Below, in pieces: positions 27,912-39,900 of a stretch of 64,000 nucleotides of DNA. The DNA is from Myxococcales bacterium. GTDB taxonomy: Bacteria; Myxococcota_A; Bradymonadia; UBA7976; UBA1532. The DNA lies in NCBI GenBank assembly GCA_020633555.1, contig JACKDL010000001.1, forward strand, positions 496,001 to 560,000. Direction: 5' to 3'. Numbering within the stretch: the first letter of the stretch is position 1; each line of letters starts with the position of its first letter. A model generated the notes under the pieces. The model was given only the letters and a program-made list of their open reading frames with translations, was not told the origin of the DNA and searched no databases. A program made the position numbers and the translations under genes.

Positions 27912-30900
27912 TTGAACGCTGTCTTGCGCCTTTGGGCCGCGCCGTTGGCCGCCCTGTTCCTCTTGTGGCCGGCCGGGCCCTCCCTGGCGCGGGTCGAAGG
28001 GGACGCGCACCAGCTCTACCAGCAGTTCCGCGTGTTCGGGGACGCCCTGTCCACGGGCAACACGCTCATGCAGTCGTCCGTGGCCGATCCGCGGGTGAAC
28101 AGCTTCCTGCTGCCCCAGTCGGGCGCCGACGTGCGCGACGTGCCGTTCGATGGGGAGGTGGTGGGCGCGTTCCTGTTCTGGAGCGGCAGCCTGGCGGGCC
28201 GCGTGGATCGCCAGGTGGACTTCACGGTCGCCGACGGCACCACCTTCCGCAACGTGCAGGCCGAGCGCTGCGCCACCGTGAATGGTCTGGGCGGCTTCTT
28301 CTACTGCCGGGCCGATGTCACCAACCAGGTGGCGGCTCACCCCGGAGCGCGGCAGTACAACGGGCGCTACACGGTGGGCCAGCTCGAGGCCGACATCGGG
28401 CGGCTGGTGCCCGACGGCATGGGTGGCGTGGTCTGTGAGGACCCCCAGACCTGCCAGGCGAAGTACGCGGCCTGGAGCCTGGTGCTGGTGTACGAGTCCC
28501 CGTCCGCACGCGGGCTGCGCGACGTGTTCCTGTACGACGGCTTCCGCAACTACGACGAGGACGCCCGCAGCCCCGGCATCGACCAGTTTCAGATCCAGGG
28601 GTTCGATTTTCCCGCCGACGGCGAGGCGAGCCTGGCGTACTTCGCGCTCGAGGGAGACCTGTTCCTGGGCGTGCCGCCGCAGGACAACGACCCGCTCTTC
28701 GCCTGCGACACCTGCTTCGACTTCTTGGAGTTCAACGGCGTGCGCCTGCAGGACGGGGTCAACCCGGCCGGCAACCTGTTCAACTCGACGACGGCGCTCG
28801 GCGTGGATCTGGAGGGCTTCCGGGTCTCGGATCTGATCCAGGTGGGGGCCCAGCGGGCCACCATCCGTGTGGGGTCGGGGGACGGCGTGGTCGATCCCCG
28901 CAACCCCGATCCCGCCGGTGGGGGCGAGTCGTTCTTCCTGGGCTACGTGCTGCTGAACGTGGATCGCAACGCGCCGGACTTCCGGCGGGACGGCACGATC
29001 CTTTCGGTGGTCCCCGACGAGGGCGCACCGCTTGAGCGGGTGGTCATCACACTCCAACTCGAGAACGAGGGCACACTGGACGCGCAGCAGGTGGCGGTGC
29101 GTCTGTCGCTGCCCGACGGGCTGACGTACCTGCCGGGCAGCCTGCGCGTGGATGGGCAGGATCCGGTGCCCGGTGAAGAGGTGGTCAACCCGCTGGAGGC
29201 GGGCCTGGAGTTGGGCCGGGTGCCGTTCCAGGGCGACAACGACCGCACCATCACCTTCCGCGCCACCATCGACGCCGACACCCGCCCGGGCCAGCGCCTG
29301 GTGAGCCAGGCCTTCATCTCGGCGGCCAACCTGGACGAGCCCACGCCCACCAACGAGGCGGTGCTGGTGGTCCTGGGGGGGCTCGAGCTGGGGCAGATCA
29401 CCAAGCGGGTCAGCGACACGGACGGCGACGGGCGCTACAGCCCGGGCGAGCTGGTCCGCTACGAGATCAGCATCCCCAACCCGAACAACCGCGATGTGGC
29501 CGGCGTGACCTTCCGCGACACGCTGCCCCCTGCGCTGGAGCTGCTGCAGGCGGTGGCCCCCGGCGGCGACAACCGCAGCCAGCCGGCCCAGAACCGGGTG
29601 GACATCCGCGAGCTGATCATCCCGGCGGGGCCCAACGGGGGCCTCACGGTCACCATCCTGGCGCGCATCAAGGACACCGCAGGCCTCGTGGCGGCCGGCA
29701 TCCCGGCGGGCTCCATCAATGGCTTCCCGGTGGACAATCAGGCCGAAGTGGTGGCAGCGGGGCGCACCCTGCGCTCCGATGACCCCACCACCGCGGGCGT
29801 CGGGGACGCCACGCGCTTCCGCCTTAGCGCCGCTGTGGACATCACGGGGCCCAACACCCGCAAGACCGTTGAGGATCTGAACGGTGGCTTCGTGGAGCCC
29901 GGGGACACGCTGCGCTTCACGATCCAGGTGGCCAACACGGGCACGGCGCCGGCTGAGGTGTTCGTCTCGGATCCGCTGCCCGCGCTGCTCGAGGGCTGCC
30001 AGCTCGAGAGCCCCCAACCGGACCTGGTGTGTGCGGGCGGGCGGCTGCAGGGGCTGGTGAGCGTGGCCGCCGGCGGGCGCGAGCAGATCGTGTTCACCAC
30101 CCAGGTGGCTGCAGGGGCCCAGAACGGGCAAGTGATCCAGAACGTGGCACGCCTGCGCGCCTCGGCCGATCCCAACCAGCAGCCCGAAGTGTCGAGCGCC
30201 GCGGTGCGCGTGTTCGCCTCGCCGTCGCTCACGCAGACCACCAAGATCGTGCTCGACCGGGGCGACGGGGTGGCGGTGCCGGGCGACCGGCTGGTGTATC
30301 GCATCCGGGTCCCCAACACCGGCAACCGGCCGGCCACCGGGGTGGTGCTCACCGACGCGCTGCCCTTCGACTTCGCGCAGGTCATCCCGGCCAATGGCGG
30401 CGTCTTTGACGCGGGCACCAACACCCTGACCTGGGCGCTGGGCGACATCCCGCCGGGCGGCGAGGTGGAGGTGGGCTTCGAGGCCGTGTTGCCGCCGATG
30501 GTGGCCGACGGCACCCGCATCGCGAACCAGGCCTTCGTCCGCTCGGCGGAGCTGGGCATGCCCGTGCCCAGCGACGACCCCGGCACGGCGCAGGCCGACG
30601 ACCCCACGACCCTGGTGGTGCGATCGCAGGCGCGGCTGCAGGTCCGCAAGACGGTGGAGCCGCGCGAGGGGCGCCCCGGCGACGCGGTGACCTGGCGCAT
30701 CACCGTGACCAACGACGGCAACGACCGGGCCCGCGCCCTCCAGGTCAGCGACCCCATCCCCACCGACGCTATCGAGGACGTGGTGGTGGAGGGCGGCGCG
30801 CTGGTGGACGGCGTGGCTCGGTGGGACGTGCTGGGCGAGCTGGCTGTGGGGGCCGAGCGTGCGCTGGTGGTGCGGGGACGGCTGCGCGCCATCCTGCGGG

Positions 30901-33900
30901 ACGGGCTGGTGGTCTCGAACCAGGCCACGGCCTCGGCGCAGGGCATCGAGCCGCGCCTCAGCGACGATCCCGCCACAGCCGAGCCCGAGGACCCGACCCG
31001 CCTGGTGGTGCGCAGCGAGGCCACGTTCACCGTCACCAAGGCGGTGGTGGACCTGAACGGGGGCCAGGTGCAGCCCGGCGACCGCCTGCGCTACGAACTG
31101 AGCCTGCGCGCCACGGGCACCTCGCCGCTGACGGCGCTGGTGTTCGAAGATCCGCTGCCGCCGGAGCTGGTGGACGTGGCCGTCGAGGATGGCGGCCGGC
31201 TGCTCAACGGGCGCATCACCTGGGCCGTCGTGGGCCCGGTGCGGCCAGACGACGGCGCCCCGCTGACGGTTGGCTTTGAGGCCACGGTCCGCGACGACGT
31301 CGCCCCCGGTGTCCGAATCAGCAATCAGGCGACCGTGCGGGCCGCTGAGGCGGCGGCGCAGGTGAGCGACGACCCGCGCACGCCCGTGGCGGGCGACCCC
31401 ACCACGGTCGCGGTGGTGAGCGAGCCCGATCTGACCGGCGGCCTGAAGACCGTCGAGCCTCGGGTTGCGCAGCCGGGGCAGGTGGTGACCTGGCGAATCC
31501 GCGCGGGCAACCAGGGTACGGCGCCGGCAGCGGACGTGCAGGTGCGCGATGTGATCCCTGCCGAGCTCGAGGTGGTCGATGCCGGCGGCGCACAGCGCGA
31601 TGGCGACGTGCTGGTCTGGCCGCTGGGTGATCTGCCGCCGCGGGCTGAGCGTGAGCTGGTGTTCACCACGCGCGTGCGGCGCCCGCTGGATCCCGGGACG
31701 GTGGTGCGCAATCAAGCGCAGATCACTGGCGGCGGCGGGCTCGCCGCGGTCACGGACGATCCCGCGCAGCCCGGCGACGACGAGCCCACCGTGCTCGAGA
31801 TCGACGCCCGGCCCGACCTGCAAGTGTTGAAAACCGTTGAGGATCTGAACGGTGGCGTGGTGGCCCCTGGCGACACCCTGCGCTACGAGATCCGCCTGAC
31901 CAACGTGGGTGGCACGGCCGCCACCGACGTGGACGTGCTGGACGTGGTGCCGGGGCTGTTGGCCTTCGCCAACCCCCAGCCGCCCGCTCAGCAGACCGCC
32001 GACAGTCTGCGCTGGGCGGTGGGGCGGATCCCGGTGGACGGGTCGGTCTCGCTGCAGTTCGACGCCACGGTGGGCGTGGCCCCCAACGGCACGCAGGTGC
32101 GCAACCAGGCCGAGGTGCGGCTGGAGCGGGGCCAGACCCTGGTACTCAGCGATGATCCGAGCACGGCCGAGCCCGCCGATCCCACCACCGTGCGCATCGT
32201 GAGCGCCGCGGATCTGTCGGTGTTCGAGAAGACCGTCGAGGCGCTGGACGACCCACCCTTCCGGCCCGGTGGGCGCGTGCGCTACCGGCTGGCGGTGCAG
32301 AACACCGGCTCAGACGCCGCCCGCCGGGTGGTGATCACCGACCCGGTGCCCGCCGAGCTCACCGTGGTGGAGAGCGGCGAGGCCCAGGTGGTGGGCGACA
32401 GCCTGGTGTTCGCGCGCGCCGCGCTGGCCGTGGGGCAGCGGGTCGAGGTGAGCTGGGTGGGGCGCCTGCGCGCGCCGCTGGACAACGGCACCGTGGTGAG
32501 CAACCGGGCCCAGGTCACGGCCCAGGGCGTCGCCGAGCCGTTCCTGAGCGATGACCCGCGGACGCCCGCCGAGGACGCCACCACCTTCGCGGTGGTGTCG
32601 GCGCCGATCATCGCCCTCAGCAAGAGCGTCGAGGCGCCTCAGGGCCTGCCGCTGCGCCCGGGCGACGTGTTCGATTACGTCATTGAGGTGCGAAACACCG
32701 GCGACGCCACCGCGCGGGGCGTCGAGGTGGTGGATCCGCTCCCGGCAGGGTTGGTGGGCCTGGCGCCCGAGGCGCCCGGTGAGCTCGTGGGGCGGCAGGC
32801 GCGGTGGCGGCTCGCCGAGTTGGCGCCGGGGGCCGCCCCACACACACTGCGGGTGCGCGCGCAGGTACCCGCGGACGCCGTCGACGGCGCCCGGTTCGAG
32901 AACCAGGCTGTGAGCGGCGACGTCCGCTCCGACGATCCCAGCACCGCGGTAGCCGGCGATCCCACGGTGGTGGTGGTGCGCGACGGTGCCGACTTCACCG
33001 GCTCGCCCAAGACGGTCGAGGGCGACTTCGTACCGGGTGGCGTGGTCCAGTGGGCGGTGCGCGTGCGCAACCGCGGCACGGCGGTGGCCCAAGGCGTGCG
33101 CGTCGTGGACGCACTGCCCGACGGGGTGGTCTTCGAGGGAGCCGCGCCGGCCCCCGCTGCGCAGGACCCACTGGCTTGGGCGCTTGGGGACCTGCAGCCC
33201 GGCGAAGAGGTGACGTTGCAGATCCGCGGTCGGCTGGCCGCGGACGTGGCCGACGGCACGATCATCGCCAACCAGGCGACCATCACCGCGAGTAACGCGC
33301 CGCGGGCGCTCACCGACGATCCCAACGAGCCGGGGGTCAGCGATCCCACGCGGTTCACCGTCGAGGCGCGGCCCGAGCTGGTGGTGGAGAAGACCCTGGA
33401 GCCCAGCGACGAGGGCCGGCGCCCGGGCAGCCGCGTGGTCTACACGGTGGTGGTGCGCAACGTCGGTGCCGGGCCGGCCCGGGCGGTCGAGGTGGTGGAT
33501 CCGCTGGCGCCCCAGCTCACCCTCGCCAGCGCCGAAGGCGCTGTGGTGGACGGGCAGCTCCTCACCTGGCGGGTGGACGAGATCCCGGCTGGAGGCCAGC
33601 GCCGCTTCACGGTGGTCGCCACGGTCAACGCCGATGTGGCGCTGGGCACCGAAGTGTTCAACCAGGCAGCGGCACGGGTGGGGGCGGGCGCGCTGGTGCG
33701 CAGCGACGAGGTCGCGTTCGTGGTGCAGGCGCCGCAGTACACGCTGTCGAAGCAGGTCCAGGCCGAGGGGCTCGGGGGCTTCCTGCCGGGCGCCACCGTC
33801 TTGTATGCGTTGACCGTGACCAACACGGGCGCCGAGCCGCTCGTGGCCAGCCAGGTGGTGGATCCGGTGGATCTTGGGCGCCTGGACCAGATCGAGCCCC

Positions 33901-36900
33901 TGGACGGGGGGCTGTTCGACGTGCGGCGCGGCACCGTGGAGTGGGGCGCACCGGCCACGCCCGCGCTGGCGCGCCTGGCGCCGGGGGATCAAGTCACCGT
34001 TCGGCTGCGGGCGCGCATCGCGCCGGCCCTCCAGCCGGGCGACATCATCCGCAACCAGGCGACGGTGCAGGCCCGCGGCGGCGCGCCGGCCTTGTCCGAC
34101 GATCCCCGGCTGCCCGGCGCCAGCGATCCCACCGCCATCGAGGTGGTGGGGGGCGCCAACTGGGACGTTCAGAAGGACATCGCCGCGCCGCGTCGCGCTG
34201 AGATCGGCCCGGGCACCGAGGTCACCTACCGGGTGACGGTGGTGAACCGGGGGCGGGCCGCTTCGGCGGATGCCATCTTGAGCGATCCGCTGCCGCCGCA
34301 AGTGGTCTATGTGCGCGGCAGCACGCGGATGAACGGCCAGCCGGTGGCCGATGGCCCCGGGGGCGCTGCGCCGCTTCGGGCGGGCGTCGCGCTGGTCGGG
34401 CGCGCCGGCGTGCCCGGGGTGGTGCAGGCCGGCGAGCTCATCCGCATCGAGTACACGGTGCAGGTGCGGGGGGGGCTGCCCATCGGCACCACGGTGAGCA
34501 ACCAGGCCCAGCTCTTGGATGGCGCCGGCAACGCCGAGCCCTCGGACGATCCGACCACCGCCGCGGACGACGATCCCACCCGCTTCACGCTGGGCGCCCG
34601 GCCCGATCTCTCGGGCATCACCAAGACGTTCCAGATCGTCGACGGCGGCGGGCGTGATCGCGCCGTGGTCGGCGACGTGGTGGAGTGGATTGTCCAGGTG
34701 GTGAACCGGGGCAACGGCCCGGCGCTGGACGTGATCCTGTCGGACACGGTGCCGCAAGGCACCCGCTACCTGGCCGGGAGCCTGCGCGTGGACGGCCGGC
34801 CCGCGACCGAGGGCGTGGACGGTGATCCCGGGGCGCTGGTCATGGGCTCGGTGCAGGCCCGGACGGGAGCCCTCGAGCCCGGGGCAAGCTTTGAGCTGCG
34901 CTTCCGCACCGAGGTGTTGGCGGGGCCGCAGATCGAGAACGTCGGCCGGGTGGTGGCCGAGGGCGAGGTCGAGCGCCTGAGCGATGTGGTGATCGTGCCC
35001 GTCGGCGAGGCTCCCCGCCGTGCCATGCGGCTCGAGAAGCAGGTGGTGGATCCCGACGGTGCGCCGGCGGTGGCTGGACAGCGCCTGCGCTATACGGTGA
35101 CCGCCATCAACACCGGGACGGTGGATCTGGACCAGGTGGTGGTGGTGGATGACCTGCCGCCCGGGCTGGTGTTCGTCGGGGCGGTGGAGCTGCCGCCCGG
35201 CGCCCGCCTTGACGTGGCGGCGGCGCCCGCGGGCGCCTTCGGAAATGGCCAGATCCGGGTCCAGGGCTTTGGCATCGCGTCCCAGGCGCGCGCCCGCATC
35301 AGCTTCGAGGCCGAAGTGGATCGCGGCCTGCGCGCCGATCGCCAGATCTGCAATGAAGCCGAGGCGACCGCCGGGCAGCTCGCCCCCGAGCGCTCCGGCG
35401 CGGCGTGCGTGGACGCCGTGGTGCGCTTCGGCCGCGTGGCCGGGGCGACCTTCCAGGATCTGGACCGCGACGGGCGCTACGACCCCGAGGCCGACGTGGC
35501 CTTCTCGGGCATGCGGGTGGCCGCCTACAGCGCTGAGGATCCCGATGGGGCGCCCGTGTTCGAGGTGCGCTCCGCCGAGGACGGGCGCTTCGCCCTGGAT
35601 GACCTGCTGCCGGGGGCGTATCGGCTGCGGGTCTTCTCGAGCACCGGGACCCTGCTGAAGACGGTGGACCAGGTGGCGGTGTTGGCCACCGAGACCCGCG
35701 AGCAGGACCTGCTGATCGATCCCACGGGCCGGGTCTACGAGTCGGGCGAGGGCGGCCTGGTGGACGGGGCCGAAGTCTTCATCTACCGCGACGCCGACAC
35801 CGACGATGACCCGTTCGACGCCGAGAGCGTGGCCAACCGGGTGCTGGTGCCGCCCGAGGATCTGGAGGCGGCGAGCCAGCAGGGCCAGCGCACGGCCCAC
35901 GGCGGCCTGTATCGCTTCGCCGTGCGCCGCCCCGGGCGCTACCTGGTGGAGGTGGTGCCGCCCAGCCCCGCGCTGATCGCGCCGTCGGTGCTGGTGCCTG
36001 CGACGCCGGGGCTCGCGTTCACGGACGACCCCGAAGGCCGCGTGGTGGCCGCCGATGTGCCTTCGACGGATCCCAGCAGCGATCGCACCTACTTCCTGGC
36101 CTTCGATCTGCAGGGCCTGGAGGATCAGTTCCGCAACAACCACATCCCGCTGGACCCGCTGTCGGCACTGATCGACGTGGAGAAGCGCAGCCTGCGTCGT
36201 CAGGTCACCCTGGGCGAGGTGGTGACGTGGGAGGTGGACGTCATCAACCGCAGCCCCGAGGACCTGATCTACGACCCCGCAATCCGCTCGGGTGGCGTCT
36301 ACGTGCAGGACGTGCTGCCCAAGGGCTTGAAGTACGTGGCGGGCTCGACGGTGCTGGTGCGCGTGGAGGGCGGACGTGAGGTGCCGCTGTCGGCCGACGA
36401 CCCGGTGGGGGCGCGGCTGCTTCGGTTCGGACGCGTGGCTCAGGAGGGGGGCCGCACGGTGCTGCGGGCCCTGGACCTGCACGCCGGCGAACACCTGAAG
36501 CTTCGCTACCAGACCGTGGTGGGCGCCGACGCCCGGCCCCGCGAGGAGTACACCAACCGGGCGACCCTGCTGACCGACGGCAATGTCCCCATTTCGCGCA
36601 CCGCGCGCGCCACGGTGCGCGTCCTGGCTGATCCCGACTTCGATCAGGGGCTGGTGCTGGGCCGGGTGTGGTGCGACGCCGACGGCGACGGCCGCCAGCA
36701 GCCGGGGGAGCCGGGGCTGCCGGGCGTCCAACTCTACATGGATCACGGCTACTCGGCGGTCACCGACAGCCAGGGTCAGTTCCACTTCAAGGACATCGAC
36801 CCCGGGACCCACGCGGTGAAGGTGGACCCCGACAGCCTGCTGCCGGGCGCCGAGTTCACCACCGATGCGCTGCGCACGTTCAGTTTCACCCGTGGCCTGC

Positions 36901-39900
36901 CGGTGAAGGTGGGCTTCGGGGTGACCTGCCCCACCGAGCCGGTGGCGGGCGCCCAGCTCGTGCTGGCCGAGGGCGGCATGGCCTCGGCGCTTGCCGGGCT
37001 GCGGGCCAAGGCCACCGTGGTGTACGGCGACGTCAACGCGCTGCGGGCCGGGGCCGAAGGCGAGCACCGCGAGGCGCCCGGGGTGACCCTGGAGCTGCTG
37101 GCGGACGGCAAGCCGGCCGACGGGCGGGATCTGCGCCTGCGGGCGGGGGGCACGGGCGATCGGCTGGTGTTCAAGCCTCAGGTGCCCGCGGACTTCCCGG
37201 TGGCGCGCTGGACCGTGCGTCTGGGGCCCTTCGGCGAGACGGGCGTGGCCATCTTGACCGGTGCGGGGCGGCCGCCAGCGGAGCTGCCGTGGGACCAACG
37301 GTCGCTGGATGGGCTGGGCGTGCTGACGCCGGAGCAGGTCTACAGCTACCGGCTGGAGGTGGCGGACGCCCAGGGCATGATGGCGGCCAGCGCCCCCGGC
37401 CGGTTCGGCCTGGGGGTCGGCCGGCCAGCGCTGGGTGAGCTGGTGCTCCGGCTGCCCGCCGACGCCGTCCGCAAGGGACGTCTGCGGGGTGAGGCCAAGG
37501 CGGCGCTGCAGGAGGTGCTGCCCAAGCTGAAGGCCAGCGCCCTGCCCATCGTTGTGGAGGCCCACACCGACAACCAGGCGGGCCCGCTGACGGCCCGGCG
37601 CACGACCCGTGATCAGGCGGGCGTGGTGATGGACGCCCTGGAAGCGTCCGGGCTGCCGAGCGGCCGGCTCTCGGCCGAAGGGGTGGGTGGTTCGCGGCCC
37701 CTGGTGCCCAACATCGTGCCTCGCAATCAGGCGCGAAACCGGCGGATCGAGATCTGGTTGCGGGATCCGCAAGCCCGCGAGGGCGGCGAGGTGCCCCAGT
37801 TCGCGCCCGCTCCGGTGGTGCGCGTGGGCCGTGACGAGGCCAGCCCCGACGCCGGCGGACAGTTCGCGGTGACCGCGGATGTGCCGCCCGACGGCATCGT
37901 CGAGGTGTTCATGGAGGCCCCCGACGGGCGCCGGGCGGTGATCCCGCTGCGGCTGCGCGAAGGGAGCCCCGCCGAGCGTGGGGTGCCGCGCGCGCTGGAG
38001 GTTGCCGGCGAGGTTCCCGGGGCGTTGACCCTGGGCGGCGCCGTGGTGACCGTCCCGCCCCTGGACACGGCCGTCCGGGCGCCGGAGACCGTCACCTTGG
38101 GGACCGACGGACTGCCCACGGCGCCGGTGGTCTTCCAGCTCAGCACCCAAGGCGAGATCGCTCGCTGGCGGCTGGCGCTTCACGCCCCCGGCGACCGGGT
38201 CGTTCCGGTGGCGGAGGGGACGGGTTCGCCGCCCGGGCAGGTCCGCTGGACCGTACCGAAGGGCCAGCGGGTCTATGGAGGCGAGTACCAGGCCCGGCTG
38301 ACGGTGCGGCGCGCCGATCACGCGGTGGTGCAGAGCCCGCCCGCACGGTTCATCGTGGGCGCGGTCACGGGTGGCGCCGCCGCAGCGGCGGCCGGGTCCT
38401 GGACCCTGGCCGTGGACGGCGTGGCCCTGAACCCCGCCCCCGATGGCCGGGTTGGCGGGCGGGTCGAGGTGCGTGGGCAGGAGGCTGTCCTCTTCGAGCT
38501 GACCTCGCCGGCGGGGGCCCGGGCCATGTTCTTCGTGCCCCCCCCTGCGCCCGCTGCGCCCGGTGAGCCGGCTACGGTCACGCCGCCGAAGGCCGACGCG
38601 GCCACCACGGCGTTGCCGCCGCTGGCGGGCGGCGACGGGCCCGGAGAGGCCGGCCCGAACCGCTATGCAAAGCTGGGTGATGGGGAGCCCGGGGATGGGT
38701 CGCCGGATCCGGCCGCCGCCCGCCGCCCGCTGCCCGATGCCGAGCGGGCCCGGCTGGCGGCCTTCGGGCGCGCCGAGTTGGTGAAGGTGTTGGCGCCTGC
38801 GGTGGGCGGCGAGGCCGACGTGCCGGCACAGAACCTGACGGTGCGCCTGCCCGCCGCCGACGCCGAGCTGACCGGCGCCACCGTGCCCGTGGTGGGGCAG
38901 ACGGCGCCCGGCAACCGGATCGTGGTGAACGGGGCGCCCGTCGCGGTGGACTCCGAGGGGCGGTTCAGCGGGGTCGCGCAGGTGAACCCCGATGACGGGC
39001 GGGTAAGGATCGAGGCGGTGGATCCGCAGGGCAACCGCGCGGCGCTGGAGCGCAAGTATGCGGTGCGGCCCTACCGGTGGTTCCTGCTGGCGTTGGGCGA
39101 GAGCACCGTGGGCACCCAGGGCAGCGAGCTGGACGGTGTGGAGGCCCACACCCACGTCACCCTGGGCGACACGGTCTACCTGCACGGGCGCGCAGCGGCG
39201 TTCTTCAAGGGCTACATGAAGGGCAGCGAGGTGCTGGGCGGGGCCTTCCAACGGTTGGAGGCGGTGGCCCACCTGGACACGGCGCGGCGGCGGGAGTTTG
39301 AGACGTACTTCCGGCAGGTTGTCGATCCCGAGGCGTTCTACCCGGTGTACGGCGACAGCGCGAAGGAGACCAAGGAGGTCAACACCCGCGGTCCGCTGTA
39401 CGTGGCGCTGCGCGCGGACGCGAACGAGCTCACCGTGGGCAACTTCCGCACCCGGCTGCGCGGGATCGAGCTGTTCAACTACGACCGGACCCTGTACGGC
39501 GCGGCGGCGGCGGTGGATCAGCCCACCGGCGACTTCAAGCACGAGGTCCGCGCCTTCGTGAGCGACGTGGATCAGCCCGAACGCCACGCCTACGTGGAGC
39601 TGCGGGGCACCGGGGGCTCGCTGTACTACCTGCCGCATCGCGAGCTGCTCGAGGGCTCGGAGCGGCTGTACCTGGTGGAGCGGGATCGGATCTCGAACAT
39701 CGAGCGCCGCAAGACCCTGCTGACCCGCAACGTGGACTACGTGATCCAGTACCGCGACGGCCGGGTGCTCATGAAGGCGCCCGTACCGAGCGTGACGCTG
39801 GACGGCTTTGGCGCCCTGCCGCAGCCTTCGTCCGGCTCGGTGCTGGACGGCCACCCGGTGTTCGTGGCGGTGGAGTACGACCACCAGGACATCGGACGCT

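Noticed and set aside
27666..31823. 1385-codon minus-strand open frame
   Set aside because: Antisense shadow of the kelch and giant genes; no domain or start signal.
29382..35430. CRISPR-like spacing of repeats
   Set aside because: Repeats are coding protein units of 120-150 codons with little DNA identity, not short identical repeats with spacers.
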